DNA of 64,000 bases from Riptortus pedestris (GCA_019009955.1 CM032228.1:258574001-258638000), one strand, 5' to 3'; shown: positions 17,734 through 29,030, counted from the stretch's first letter. Notes: generated by a model not told the origin, from the sequence alone. Translations and numbers: made by a program.

Positions 17734-20655
17734 TCACGCGACAGCGATTCTTCGTCTCCAGCTGTTGAAAGAAATATGCGATCCGCGGATCACCCTCTGC
17801 GTCATCCAACTCAGGGCGCAGCTTGGGACACCCAGCGCCCTGAGTTTAACCGCCGATGCTTGGTTCCAAATACCCTTCCAGTTAAGGGTGACCGGGATCA
17901 CCCGCCACTCAACAGCTGGAGCACTCAGCTTACATGCCGCTGCCGCGTATATCCAGGCTCTCCCATATCGCCTGATCTTCGCCCGATCTGCTGCCTCGAA
18001 GTCCGCCCTTCCGGACAATACCTGTACATCTAGTACGGCCGCCTTGCCGTCCTTCACTGCCAGCAGATCGGGTCTTCTTAGCACATCACCCCGGGCAAGG
18101 GTGGGCTCCTGGACAACCTCGAATCCCCATCTCTCCAATGATTCCGCCAGGAACCTCACCAAAGCGTCGTGCCGAAGGTTCCTTCCGCCCGCTGACAAGG
18201 GGCAATGATTCACGACGTGGGCCGCCGTCTCTACAGCGCCACATCTTCCACGGCAGGCCAACTCTCCTCCAATTCTTCTGCCCCTTGTCAGCCTCACCCG
18301 GGTCGGGAGAGCCGGACGAACTGGACGTACTCCTTCCCAGTTAGCTCCTCCGCATCCCTCGCCAACCAGGCAGTGGATGCCCCAACATCGCCCGACCGGA
18401 CCAGGTCAAGCCCGTCGCTGTGCAAGTCCAGCCTCGCCTTGAAAACCTCCCCCGGATTGTGCCCAATTACTCCCCTTGGCATCCTCCCTCCTAACTCCTC
18501 CCTTACGTCGTCCCCTACCCCAAAGGTCTCCAAGGAGTCCAACACACCGGAGAAGCGCCGCTCCCTAAGATAGGGAACGACGGCCCTCAGGCAGAAAACC
18601 CCCAGGCCACCAAGCCGAACCGGAGCGTGAAGCAGGGCATTCGGAGTATCGGCCGGCAGGTGCAGCCACTTGCGGACATATGCCCGCACTTGAACATCCA
18701 ATCTCTCGAGCAGCAGCCTGTTCGGCCTAGCAAAGACCAACTTGTGCAGCACACTGGGCAACAGAAAAGTCCTTACCATCTCCATCCTCTGCTGAGGTTT
18801 CAGGGGAGCCCTATCAATCCTCCGCAGAGAGATGTTAAAATCCACATCCGCTTTGACCACGCCCGAGGGGCTGAACATGACCCCCAGGTAGTCCCAGACC
18901 TCCCCAACTTGGACCGCACCAATGATCCCGCTCTCGACACAGAACCTAGCCTCGGCATCCATTTTCACCAACTTCCTCCTGCCGTCGGGCTGTAGCACAA
19001 GTGCCCGTGACTTGTCCGGATTAATCTCCAAACCAAGATCACCAAGCCCCTGCACCACCTCCCTGAGCATTGCCTTCATCCCATTAGGCGTTGATGCAAA
19101 TAGCGCAAGGTCATCAGCATATGCCAAGCCACGGATCCTAGTACCTCCAAAGAGGAAACCTACGCTCCCGGGTAGTCCGAGCAGAGCATGGTCAAGCGCC
19201 ATATTGAATAGTATCGGTGAAAGCGGGTCACCCTGTCTTACTCCTCTAGCTGGCCAGAAGCCACACCCCTAACGACTATCTGAGAAGTTCCTTCACTATA
19301 TAAGCGCGATATGTAGGCGATAAGCTCCGCCTGCACCCCCCGAGCCTCAAGGACCCGGACAATGGCGGCATGACTAACATTGTCAAAGGCCTTACGGACG
19401 TCCAGAATCGTGAGACACAACGGTCTCCTCTTCTTCCAGACCATCCGCAAGAACGAAGACATTGTTAGCCACGCCATCAAAGCCGCTCCTAAAGCCGGAC
19501 TGCTCGGGCGCATGCGTCACCACCGCCTCCAACCGCGCTGCCAGTATCTTATGCAGGTGCCTCACTATCACCGATGACACGGAGATAGGCCTGTAGTCAG
19601 CCGGCCCGGTCACTACCTCGGTCTTTGGCAACATGGTCACCCTGGCCCTCAACAAGCTGGGAGGCACATGCCCCCCCAACATGATGAGGTCCAGCACCAG
19701 TGCTCTGATGCGCCAGGGCACACTCCTCCACACCCCTGGCGCAACCCTGTTAAAACCGGCCGCCGATCTCGCGGCCGGTGCTTTCGTCAAGACCTTCACC
19801 TCCGTGACCGGGACCCACACAGGCGTCGCCTCCACTGGACCCCCCCTGGGGACCCCCCCTCACCCATGGAGCCGACGGAGTCTCGAGAATGGGAGCCCAG
19901 TAATCGCGGAGCTCACGAGCATCGTGCGCAGGGAGAGGAGAACCACCGGCGAGTATATCACCTGCGGCAGCCCTCCTATCCCTACGCCAAAGCTCCTTAG
20001 TCCGCCCATACTGCACCCTCCTGGGCAGCCCATCCCACGAGACCCTGGCGCCCCCTTGCGCAGGGCCGACGCCCCCAGCGGGCTCAACCCGTCGGCGAGG
20101 CAACGGGGGAGGTTCGGCTAGGTGAGCCGAAACCCACTCAGCCAGCCGCTCCCCCACCGCCTCGCCGCTCAGGGCCGACCGGGCAATGCCCACAAGCGCC
20201 TTAGTGGAGAGAGTGGTATCCGACCTAAGGTCATCTACCAACTCCCTGACCCCCTCGGCGATGCAGGCATGCCCATCGACACCCACCAACGACGACTCCT
20301 CCACCACTCCACTGGCCGGCTGCGACCACTCAACTTCCCCAGCATACTGCACAAGTTTCCGTCGATAAGAGAGCTTGGCCCGCGCACCCTTGATCGCCTC
20401 CGAGGTTCTGCCATCCATGACCTCAGCTAGGCGAACATTGAAGTTCCCCGAAAAACCTTCGGCACGAAGCCTAAGATCCTCGGCGACCAGCAACGACACC
20501 TCTTCCGAAGTCCACCTCGCCTTCTTCCTATCCGTCCGAATGTCAGCATTGAACTCGGAGGGGTGCGCCCTCTTCGCATGCAAACCAAGACCAGAAGTGG
20601 TTGCAAACCTCCGAGCGCAATGCCGGCAGCTAAACGGAGTCAGATCAGCCATCAT
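17734..20655 (-). pseudogene. ORF2 of unit 6: R2-like RT/endonuclease, family A, degraded
   Basis: Starts at ATGATG (20,655) with CRHCARRFATTSGLGLHAKRAH and the Myb-like region, and stays open for about 300 codons to 19,750. There a frameshift occurs just before TKAPAARSAAGFNRVAPG. Further lesions are a deletion near 19,445 (FGVANNVFVL joins to ADGLEEEE), one near 19,255 (GRGVASEE region) and one at 18,305 (FVRL joins to the SRPGEADKG region). The RT motif LAYADDLALF lies near 19,125, the CCHC segment CRGRCGAVETAAHVVNHC near 18,230, and the endonuclease RRPDLLAVKDGKAAVLDVQV near 18,050. It ends WRRRIAVA. All domains are recognisable but it cannot be translated as one protein. Confidence 0.82.
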
Positions 20656-21959
20656 AGTTGGTCTCCTGAACCCGCAATTGGTAAGCCCTCATGTACGCCG
20701 GACAGTCCTTACTGGTCATAGAATGGCCAGCTTTGGGCTGCTTAGTCAGCGTACACGCCGGGCAGACCGCAGGCTTGTCCTTGGAGGGACAGGCAGCCAC
20801 CTCATGCCCCTCGACTGCGCAATGCCCGCAGACCAAGGGCCGCCTACATCCTGCTGCTCTATGATTGTAGAGCTTGCACCTGTGACACCGGGTGACCCCT
20901 ATGTAGTCGTCCACCCTACACAGGTCCCAACCGATGGCCAGGTGCCCCTTCTCCAAGATCAGACCTCTCAATGCCGGCTTGACTGAGATCACAACATGCC
21001 TCAGACGGCCCACCCCCTCACGGGGTCCCGTGTAGTGAGAGAATTTCCCCCACTCTCCCTCGAACCCTCTCTAGCCGGCAAAGTTCTGGCCTTTAATACA
21101 GGACAGAACCTCGGGGCCAGAGACTGTACAAGGGACATCGTACACGATCAGGCGTGGGTCCGCCCTTGACTTCTCCCTGACCACCAGTCCTGCATCTGCC
21201 AGCCTCTCCCTACAGGCCAAGACCTTCTTAGCACCCTCCTCAGTCCCCCTCCTGACCTCCACTGCCCTACCTCGGCGCCTGACTGAGACCACCTGGAAGC
21301 CCAACTCCGCCGGATTAACCGCTTCCTGAAGCCTCTCCTTGACAGACTGTCCCGTCTCTAACCCGGATTCGGGACCCCTGGGCTCAACCACGACCACGCC
21401 CCCAACCCGAACGACCTCAGCAGACGCCTTGGCCATATCTGCATATGTCCTTGGCGCACGCCGGGCCGCCGGCATGGGGGGCGACCGAGGCGCCTCCACC
21501 ACCGGAAGCTGCCGCTGGACTCCGGGTCCGGCTGTGAAGAGCTCATCTATACGGCCCCTCAGCCCCCGGACCTCGGACTCAACCCTATTCACGCCTAGCT
21601 GACTCGAGTCTTACCAGGTCCACCGCAAAGTCCTGGCAGAGTCCAACGACCATCTTCCACTGGCCTAGCATCTCCCGCTTGACGTCACCAGAGAGCTCCG
21701 ATCTGCCTGCCACCAGCCTTCGGAACCCAATAGTGGCCTCGTGGAGCAGGAAAAGATTCTCCACCACCCGAGTAGGCTCCGGAGCGTCAGCAGGGATAGC
21801 GCCCAGTCCCGCGATAAGCTTTTCCCGCGTCGGCGGAATTGAGTCCTCCTCCGAATATACGGAGCTGGCCGGACTAGACACGCCGCTCCGCACAGTCGGA
21901 GAAGAGCCCCCCGCCACGGAAGCCGCCTTCGCGCTCCTAGTGACCCTTTGGCTAGCCAT
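20645..21959 (-). pseudogene. ORF1 (Gag) of unit 6, family A, the only copy with the natural N-terminus
   Basis: Starts MASQRVTRSAKAASVAGGSS at 21,959. A Ser/Pro-rich N-terminus precedes RVVENLFLLHEATIGFRR, the point where truncated copies begin. A small deletion and frameshift lie at about 21,590, and TAG at about 21,073 interrupts NFAGRGGFEGEWG. The knuckles CHRCKLYNHRAAGC, CGHCAVEGHEVAAC and CPACTLTKQPKAG are intact, and the frame ends RVQETNYDG with TGA inside the ORF2 start. Repaired length would be about 430-440 residues, similar to the 450 of family B. Confidence 0.82.
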
Positions 21960-22910
21960 AGCCCTAAAAAACCCTTAAAAGCCAAAAAGAAAGGAAGACC
22001 CAGAGAGAATGGCACACGCCGAATACCCCTGGCCAGAATGGCACACCCCGTATACCACAAGAGTAATGCACACGCCGAATACCCTTCAAGTTGTGGACAC
22101 GCCGAATACCCCCGGCCAGAATGGCACACCCCGTATACCCACCCGAGTAATGCACACGCCGTATACCCCCGAAGTTGTGCACACACCGTAAACCTCTAGC
22201 TCCTGGCACCTTCTGTTCTCCTAATACCCTACCCACTTTGGCACACTCCGTATACCCCCAGCCGAGAGGCACACCCCGTATACACTAAAGCTCCTAGGAG
22301 CTCCTGTTCTCCTAATACCTAGCTCCACGAAAAAATCAAATATCTCCCTAACGGGGGGGGGTAGAGAGGTGGGACAAAAACCCCCAGACTCAAATTTAGC
22401 CCCTCTACAAAATGGCAGGGCCAAACGGCCAAAAAACAAAGGGGGGGGGGACTCACCCTGATAATCCTACAACCCGTAAACACGAGGTGGGGGAACCACC
22501 TAGTCCCCTTATCTACCAATAAGGGATTAACTAGCACACAAACAACCCCCTAGGATTAATCCCAGACAGGATATACCCCGCTTAACACCACAAAAACCCC
22601 CCTAAATCAAAAACCCCCCGGTAGTTTTGACCAAACTCGCACAGTAGGCGGGCACAAACAAGACCCAACTCAACTCCAAAAATTGGCCCAGTCGGACAAG
22701 AGGAACATCCACTAACCTGATTACTTTGCTGCACCGGAACAGGAAGCCGGAAGTCCTCGCGCCAGTCACCAATCAGCCTCCTCAGTCTCCTGCACAACCC
22801 TGCCAAGCGTCAATGCTGCAACTCCACTGCAACCCACACAAAAACAACTTTAAAACACAGAGCTCTACAGACGATGCTCACTCCACCAAAGCTAGGTGAA
22901 GACTGAATCA
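21960..22910 (-). promoter_or_regulatory. Long 5' leader of family A, unit 6
   Basis: Non-coding between the ORF1 start at 21,959 and an abrupt join to family B RT sequence at about 22,910. The part nearest ORF1 holds the iterated motif array. Farther upstream lie C-rich/G-rich runs (near 22,352 and 22,440) and a segment shared with unit 1 (22,730-22,900). This is the best available copy of the family A 5' region. Confidence 0.6.
22008..22290 (-). repeat. Iterated GTATAC/GAATAC leader motif, about nine copies
   Basis: About nine copies of a motif of the form GGCACACNCCG(T/A)ATACC on the plus strand, spaced roughly 25-33 bases apart with a larger gap around 22,195-22,245. The palindromic core GTATAC alternates with GAATAC. 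Copies also sit at 853-930 and, singly or doubled, in each mosaic leader. This regular spacing upstream of ORF1 resembles a binding-site array, which is an inference. Confidence 0.65.
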
Positions 22911-23190
22911 TCCATGCGCAGCGCAGGACGGATTCCAGCAAAAAGACATTGGCAGCAACGCCGTCAAACCCCCTCCTGAACCCGCTCTGCTCAGGTACAT
23001 GCTGAACTTCGCTTTCCAACCTCGACGCCAATATACGGTGGAGATGCCTCACTATCACCGAAGCTACGGAAATAGGCCGATAGTCGCCCGGTGATCCAAT
23101 CTCAGAGGTTTTGGGAATCATAGTGACCCTGGCCCTCAGCAACCCGGAGGGGACACGCCTCTCCAGGAGCAAAAGGTTCAGAATCAGAGA
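22911..23190 (-). pseudogene. Family B RT fragment in unit 6
   Basis: Encodes LLLERRVPSGLLRARVTMIP, DYRPISVASVIVRHLHRILA and FDGVAANVFLLESVLRCAW, the first part of the RT fingers, nearly identical to unit 5. It then breaks off at about 22,912 and joins the long leader. Confidence 0.75.
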
Positions 23191-23555
23191 ACAACAGTAC
23201 GCCAGTACGCCATCACATCCTGCTTCACCTCCATAGGGATGTCCTTTTTTACGCTGAGGGCCCTCCTAAATTCTATCGTGGTCTCATGGAGCACGAATAG
23301 ATTTTCAACAACCCGAAAAACCGTATACCTACCCGACCTAACGGTCACACCGTACACCCAAGAGAGTACGGAACACGCCGAATACCAGCTGGTGCAAGTG
23401 GGCAGGCAGGAGGAAAGTCCTCACCATTTCCCTTCACCACAGCTAGGTGAAGATTAACCACGTGCGCTGCTGTCTCTGTGGTCCTGCAGCCATGGCCCTG
23501 GAAGAGACCCCGCATTCCTTCAACGTCACCGCCGAGTCCGGGGTGCCAGGCTATG
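23191..23555 (-). promoter_or_regulatory. Mosaic leader plus short ORF1 fragment at the 5' end of unit 6
   Basis: Leader patchwork (23,301-23,555) followed by about 35 codons of family A ORF1 (LHETTIEFRRALSVKKDI to AYWRTVV), fused to family B RT at about 23,190. The arrangement matches unit 5. Confidence 0.75.
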
Positions 23556-23861
23556 ACAAATTTATTTGCGATTTTCATTACAACATATACAAAAAGTAAA
23601 AAAAAATACTTCAAATAATAATACAATATATTTCTTCAGACCTGCAAGATAAGAAAAAGGGTCACATCCAGAGGGGCTCGCTACACCCCGTTATGGGATG
23701 CCCTTATGGGGCATATGGTTTGAAAGTCCCCACCCAGTGCCAAACATCAAATTTTGATTACAAAAAGCCGAAAATAGAATTTTGCCCATCGTTGCGCCGT
23801 GACGTCACTGCTGTGGTCCATCTCCTCCCAGCGCCTGCTTCCATGTCCAGCTGCCCGGCCA
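23556..23861 (-). other. 3' UTR of unit 7, family A
   Basis: Contains the ATGCCC/GGGCAT stem with a TTAT loop (about 23,697-23,713), the GGGG/CCCC hairpin near 23,673, and AAATAAA at the junction (about 23,563). A deletion brings ORF2 sequence directly into this UTR at about 23,870. Confidence 0.7.
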
Positions 23862-25630
23862 TCACGCGGCCGGAGCACTCAGCTTGCGTGACGCGGCCGC
23901 GTACACCCATGCTCTCCCGTACCGCCTAATCTTCGCCTGATCTGCCGCACCAAAATCCGCTCTTCCAGAAAGTACTTGGACGTCTAGCACCACGGCTTTA
24001 CCGTCTTTAGCCGCAAGCAGATCAGGTCTTCGGATGACCGCGTCCCGGGTGAGGGTGGGCTCCTGGACTACCTCGTACTCACGCCTCCTCAGCGACTCTG
24101 CCAGGAACCTCACCAGGGCATCGTGCCTGAAGATCCTTCCCCCCACCGCCAAGGGGCAATGGTTAACTACGTGCGCCGCCGTCTCCGTAGTCCTGCATCC
24201 AGCTCTGCAGTTGACCTCTGCCACATGCCTTCTGCCCCTTGCCAGCCTCACCCGGGTCGGGAGGGCGCCCGAATATAGCCGAGCAAACTGGACGTACTCC
24301 TTGCCTGAGATCTCTTCTGCTTCCCTCGCTATCCAAGCAGTGGACGCTCCGACCTCACCCGTCTGGGCCAGGTCAAAACCATCAGTGTGTGAGTCCAGCC
24401 TCGCCTTAAACACAAACCCCGGGTTCGGCCCAATGACCCCCCTAGGGATCCTTCCCCCCAGCTCCTCTCGCACACAATCGTCCACACCAAAGGCCTCCAG
24501 GGAGTCCAGCACCGCAGAGAAGCGCCGCTCCCTTAAAAAGGGGACGACGGCCGCCAGGCAAAACACACCCAGACCACCGAGCCGAACAGGAGAATGAAGC
24601 AGGGCGTTAGGAGTATCAACCGGCAGATGCAGCCACTTGCGGACATAAGCCCGCACCTGAACATCGAGCCTCCGGAGCAGCAGGCTATTCGGCTTAGCAA
24701 AAACCAGCTGGTGCAGTACGCTGGGAAACAGAAATGTCCTGACCATCTCCATCCTTTGCTGAGGTTTCAAGGGAGCCCTATCTATCCTCCGCAAAGAGAT
24801 GTTGAAGTCCAAATCAGCCCTGACCACACCCGATGGGCCGAACTTAACCCCCAGGTAGTCCCAGACTTCCCCAACTTGGACAGCACCAATGATTCCGCTC
24901 TCAACAGAAAACTTAGCCTCAGCGTCCATTTTCACCAACTTCCTCTTGCCATCGGGCTGTAGCACAAGTGCCCGCGACTTGTCCGGATTAATATCCAGGC
25001 CAAGATCGCTGAGCCCCTGAACCACCTCCCTGAGCATTGCCTTCATGCCATTCGGCGTTGATGCAAATAGCGCTAGGTCATCAGCATATGCCAAGCCACG
25101 AATCCTAGTACCTCCAAAGAGGAAGCCCACGCTCCCAGGTAGTCCAAGCAGAACATGGTCAAGCGCCATATTAAACAGTATCGGTGAGAGCGGGTCACCC
25201 TGTCTTACACCTCTGGCTGGCGTGAACTCCTCAGAAGCCACACCCCTACCGACTATCTGAGAAGTTCCTTCACTATAAATGCGCGATATGTAGGCGATAA
25301 GTTCCGCCTGCTCCCTCCGAGCCTCAAGGACCCGAACAATGGCGGCGTGACTAACATTGTCAAAGGCCTTACGGACGTCGAGAATGGTGAGGCACAATGG
25401 CCTCCTCCTCTTCCAGACCATCCGCAAGACCGAGTCTAAGACAAAGACATTGTTAGCCACGCCGTCAAAGCCGCTCCTGAAGCCGGACTGCTCGGGCGCA
25501 TGCGTCACCACCGCCTCCAATCGCGCTGCCAGTATCTTATGAAGGTGCCTCACTATCACCGATGCCACAGAGATTGGTCAATAATCAGCCGGCCCGGTCA
25601 CCACCTCGGTCTTAGGCAACATGGTCACCC
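23862..25630 (-). pseudogene. ORF2 of unit 7, family A, RT to endonuclease with one stop
   Basis: Begins inside the RT (MLPKTEVVTGPADY), then TGA at about 25,576 replaces the R of DYRPIS. After that, 568 codons are open: RT with LDVRKAFDNVSHAAI and LAYADDLALF (near 25,090), the CCHC segment CRAGCRTTETAAHVVNHC, and the endonuclease RRPDLLAAKDGKAVVLDVQV. It ends early at KLSAPAA because the last 50 or so codons are deleted. The finger and Myb region are absent: the unit begins with only about 45 bases of leader and then RT. Confidence 0.82.
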
Positions 25631-25676
25631 CCCGCATTCCTTCAACTTCACCGCCGAGTCCGGGGTGCCAGGCTAT
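25631..25676 (-). other. 45-bp shared 5' stub of unit 7
   Basis: Only agcctggcaccccgga to ggaatgcgggg is present before the sequence jumps to RT coding. The same stub lies at 27,306-27,347 in unit 8. This is the minimal sequence common to all unit starts. Confidence 0.7.
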
Positions 25677-26014
25677 AACAAATTTATTTGCGATTTCCAT
25701 ACATGAATAAAAAATACAATAATAATAATAATATATAAAAAAAAAATCATTCTTGTACTTCAGGTAATACATAATATTTCTTCATTCCTGCAAAAAAGAA
25801 AACAAAGGGTAACATTCAGAGGGGCTCGCTACACCCCGTTTGGAATGCCCTTATGGGGCATATGGTAATTTCAGTCCCCACCCAGTTGCCAAAATCAAAT
25901 TTTGATTACAATAGTCCGAAACAATAATTTTGCCCACACGTCACGCCGTGATGTTGCTGATGTCCAACGTGGTCCTACGGAGCGCCTGCTTCCATGTCCA
26001 GCTGCCCGGCCAAC
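25677..26014 (-). other. 3' UTR of unit 8, family A
   Basis: ATGCCC/GGGCAT stem with a TTAT loop near 25,847-25,861, GGGGCTCGCTACACCCC near 25,823, then an AT-rich stretch and AAATAAA next to the junction. Confidence 0.7.
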
Positions 26015-27305
26015 TCACGCGGCCGCAGTTCTTCGTCTCCAGCTGCTGTACGACATTAAAGAACCCCGGATCACCCTCTGTGTCATCCAGCTCAGGGCGC
26101 AGCTTGGGACACCCAGCGCCCTGAGCTTCTTCGCAGACTCGTTGTGCCAAACTCCCTTCCAATTGAGGGTGACCGGGATCACCCGCCACTCAGCAGCCGG
26201 AGCACTCAGCTTGCGTGACGCGGCCGCGTACACCCATGCTCTCCCGTACCGCCTAATCTTCGCCTGATCTGCCGCTCTGAAGTCCGCTCTGCCAGACAGA
26301 ACTTGCACATCAAGGACAAGTGCCTTGCCTCCTTTAACTGCCAGCAGATCAGGTCTTCTGATGACCGCGTCCCGGGCGAGGGTGGGTTCCTGGACCACCT
26401 CGAACTCCTGCCTCCTCAACGACTCGGCCAGAAACCTCACCAGGGCATCGTGCCTGAAGATCCTTCCCCCCACCGCCAAGGGGCAATGATTAACTACATG
26501 GGCCGCCGTCTCCACTGCACCACAGCCAGCCCTGCACCTCATGTCCATCACTCGCCTTCTGCCCCTTGACAGTCTCACCCGGGTCGGGAGAGCACCCGCA
26601 TACAGCCGGACAAACTGGACATACTCCTTCCCCGTCAGGTCCTCCGCCTCTCTCACAATCCAGGCAGTGGACGCCCGGACTTCACCCGACTGGACCAGGT
26701 CCAGGCCATCTGTGTGTTCATTGAGCACCCCCTTAAATTGAAACCCCGGATTGGGCAGTGCCAGCCCCCCCGGTATCCCCTTCCCCAGTTCCTCACGCAC
26801 ACAATCATTTACACCAAAGGTCTCCAGAGAGTCCAATACGGCGGAGAACCGTTTCTCCCTCAAATACGGGACAACGGCCCTCAGGCAGGGAACCCCGAGG
26901 CGAAAAAAGCCACACCCCTACCGACTATCTGAGAAGTTCCTTCACTATAAACGCGCGATATGTAGGAGATAAGCTCCGCCTGCACCCCCCGAGCCTCTAG
27001 GACCCGGACAATGGCGGCATGACTAACATTGTCAAAGGCCTTACGGACGTCGAGAATGGTGAGGCACTACGGCCTCCTCCTCTTCCAGACCATCCGCAAG
27101 ACCTCGTCAAGGACGAAGACATTGTTAGCCACGCCGTCAAAGCCGCTCCTGAAGCCGGACTGCTCGGGTGCATGCGTCACCACCGCCTCCAACCGCGCTG
27201 GCAGTATTTTATGCAAGTGGCTCACTATCACCGACGCCACAGAGATTGGTCTATAGTCAGCCGGCCCGGTCACTACCTCGGTCTTTGGCAACATGGTCAC
27301 CCCCC
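26015..27305 (-). pseudogene. ORF2 of unit 8, family A, internally deleted
   Basis: The RT start (MLPKTEVVTGPADYRPIS to VWKRRRP) is open to 27,067, where TAG replaces a Leu codon. It continues CLTILDVRKAFDNVSH to GTSQIVGRGVA, then jumps at about 26,905 to LGVPCLRAVVPYLREKRFS, deleting the YADD block. The C-terminal part (26,015-26,863) is open, with CRAGCGAVETAAHVVNHC and RRPDLLAVKGGKALVLDVQV, ending WRRRTAAA. Catalytically dead as an RT. Confidence 0.82.
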
Positions 27306-27347
27306 GCATTCCTTCAACTTCACCGCCGAGTCCGGGGTGCCAGGCTA
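27306..27347 (-). other. 45-bp shared 5' stub of unit 8
   Basis: Same stub and same jump to ggtgaccatgttgcc (RT start) as in unit 7, so the two units share their 5' junction. Confidence 0.7.
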
Positions 27348-27710
27348 ATAACTTGTTTATTTGCGATTTACATGCTTAAATACATTCATCATTCAATAAT
27401 ACAATACATAGAGAAAAAAAAAATACTTCATTTAACAAAACATAAAAAAAAAATATTTCTTCTTCCTAAAAAAAAAAGGCAAGCGGGTCACAGTAAACGG
27501 GGCTCGCTACACCCCTTTATTGGGATGCCCTGAAGGGGCATATATATTTTAAGAGTCCCCACCCAGAAACCAGAAATTTAGATTACATAAAGCCGAAACG
27601 TGAATTTTCCCCCTGTTGTCCGTCGCGTGAGTCCTTCCACCGGTGTCCTCATGGTCCTCAGGCCGCCACGTCCACTCGTCCAGAGAAGCCACCGTCCAGC
27701 CGCCCAGCCG
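27348..27710 (-). other. 3' UTR of unit 9, family A
   Basis: ATGCCC/GGGCAT stem near 27,522-27,538, GGGGCTCGCTACACCCC near 27,500, AAATAAA near 27,352. AT-rich in between. Confidence 0.7.
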
Positions 27711-28048
27711 TCACACGGCAGCGACTCTTCGTCTCCAGCTGTTAAAGGAAATATGAGATCCACGAATCACCCTCTGCGTCATCCAGCTCAGGGCGCAACT
27801 TGGGACACCCAGCGCCCTGAGCTTTTCCGCCGATTTCTTGAACCAAATTCCTTTCCATTTGAGGGTGACCGGGATCACCCGCCATTCAACAGCCGGAGCG
27901 CTCAGCTTGCCTGCCGCTGCCGCGAAGATCCAAGCCCTCCCGTACTTCCTTATCTTCGCCCGATCTGCCGCCTCAAAGTCCGCCCTCCCGGACAGGACCT
28001 GCACATCAAGAACAGCACCTTTTCCGTCCTTTACGGCCAGCAGATCGG
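27711..28048 (-). pseudogene. ORF2 C-terminus of unit 9, 5'-truncated
   Basis: Encodes PDLLAVKDGKGAVLDVQV (the endonuclease core) to WRRRVAAV, about 112 codons. The 5' side stops inside RPDLL at about 28,048 and AT-rich unrelated DNA begins. This is the array's outer edge and looks like a typical incomplete reverse transcription product. Confidence 0.8.
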
Positions 28049-28090
28049 GTAAAAGTTCTTCATACTTACTTACGCCATTTGTCATTTTAG

Positions 28091-28399
28091 AATGAGTTGC
28101 TAGTGGAAAGAGGAACAGACTGGTTTCTATCCTCCATGGAGAGTAATTTTGTTTTGAGAATTGAGGAATACATACCGTTGCAAACTGAAAATAGTCATTC
28201 TTGTTGTTTTTATTTGAATGATGCATTCGCCATAATTATAGACTCTTGTGCTGTCCCTCATTTGGTCTTCCATAAGAACCCGTCACTGTATTTCATTACA
28301 GTTAAAAAAAAAGGTGATGATGTGGCAAGTGAACGAATTGCTACAGGAGGTCAGTTGATAATTCTTTCGTTTCCCAAACCTACAGCGTTAGTGTTTTAA
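28091..28399 (+). other. Unrecognised exon-like open frame
   Basis: A TTTTAG acceptor-like sequence ends at 28,090 and the frame is open for 103 codons to a stop at 28,400, unusual for this AT-rich context. Residues include TDWFLSSMESNFVLRIEEY and CCFYLNDAFAIIIDSCAVPH. An internal AAAAAAAAAG then gtgatg near 28,313 could be a donor, which would make an exon of about 225 bases. The family is not recognised. It could be a host exon interrupted upstream by the array, a retrotransposed fragment, or chance. Confidence 0.3.
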
Positions 28400-28829
28400 T
28401 TTAAAAGAGCCCATGTTTTACCGTTATACGGAGCCAACACGTTTTTAATATATAATTAGTTTCCGAGAGATCCAAGTCCCTACCCTAGTTACAATAGCTT
28501 ATCAGAGAAGAAATGTCACAACCTGAAAATGACAAGAAACACCATTTACACATCTGTGCTGAAAGGTGGCGATATAACTCATTTTTATCACCGTAATATT
28601 GCATGGCAGAAATTATATTCGAAGTAAGAAGTAAAAAATGCTGAAATGAACAAAACAAGAATTATATAACCTTATTTGCTCAACAGGGTGACAGACGTAA
28701 AGAAAAATAATCAGAAAAGCAAAAGTAATAAATCTATTAGTTAAAACAAGACATTTGTACTACTGAACATTGATACCTGTGTTTTAATGATATTTAAAAA
28801 AAAAAAAAATGAATGTAACATTGTTTGAT

Positions 28830-29030
28830 TGCTGCATAAGGGGCAGGTTATCTAAAGGTTACCAACATTTTTTGTCCAGGCTGGTGGGACTAGGTAGGAT
28901 TTCTTTTTAGTGAACCCAACACCAATAAAATCAACTTCCCTGAACGGGTGTCGCACCCACGACTCAAAATTATTTCAAGTGTATTAAATATCAATGCCTT
29001 AACATACGTCGCTAGCCTAACCTGTCCATT
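28830..29030 (-). mobile_element. tRNA-derived SINE, copy 1 (diverged)
   Basis: Read on the minus strand it aligns by eye with the SINE at 33,246: ggttaggctagcgacgta (A-box zone), gtgggtgcgacacccg (B-box zone), cccaccagcctgg, ggtaacctttagataacctgccc. The spacing between blocks is similar. It is older than the other two copies. Confidence 0.6.

Larger units (their letters stand above)
1..28048 (-). mobile_element. Head-to-tail array of about nine R2-like non-LTR retrotransposon units
   Basis: Every coding fragment in this 28-kb block reads on the minus strand. Each element 3' end (an AAATAAA hexamer, then about 10-12 bases) is followed by agcctggcaccccgga and a segment running to about ggaatgcgggg. 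This junction is seen near 2129, 6626, 14904, 17394, 23555, 25676 and 27347; a shortened version lies at 8501. Units run 1-2129, 2130-6626, 6627-8501, 8502-14904, 14905-17394, 17395-23555, 23556-25676, 25677-27347 and 27348-28048. No poly(A) separates the 3' end from the next unit, as in R2-type elements. The right edge cuts into ORF2 coding sequence and passes into AT-rich DNA, which looks like an ordinary 5' truncation. Array order and orientation are seen directly; the insertion mechanism is inferred. Confidence 0.85.

Noticed and set aside
1..28048. 28S rDNA target of R2 elements
   Set aside because: No recognisable 28S sequence flanks any unit; the flank is another unit of the same array.
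1..28048. Chromosome end maintained by telomeric retrotransposons
   Set aside because: The head-to-tail layout is similar, but the right side continues into repeats and a legumain gene, no telomeric simple repeat is present, and the left side is outside the window, so terminal location is unsupported.
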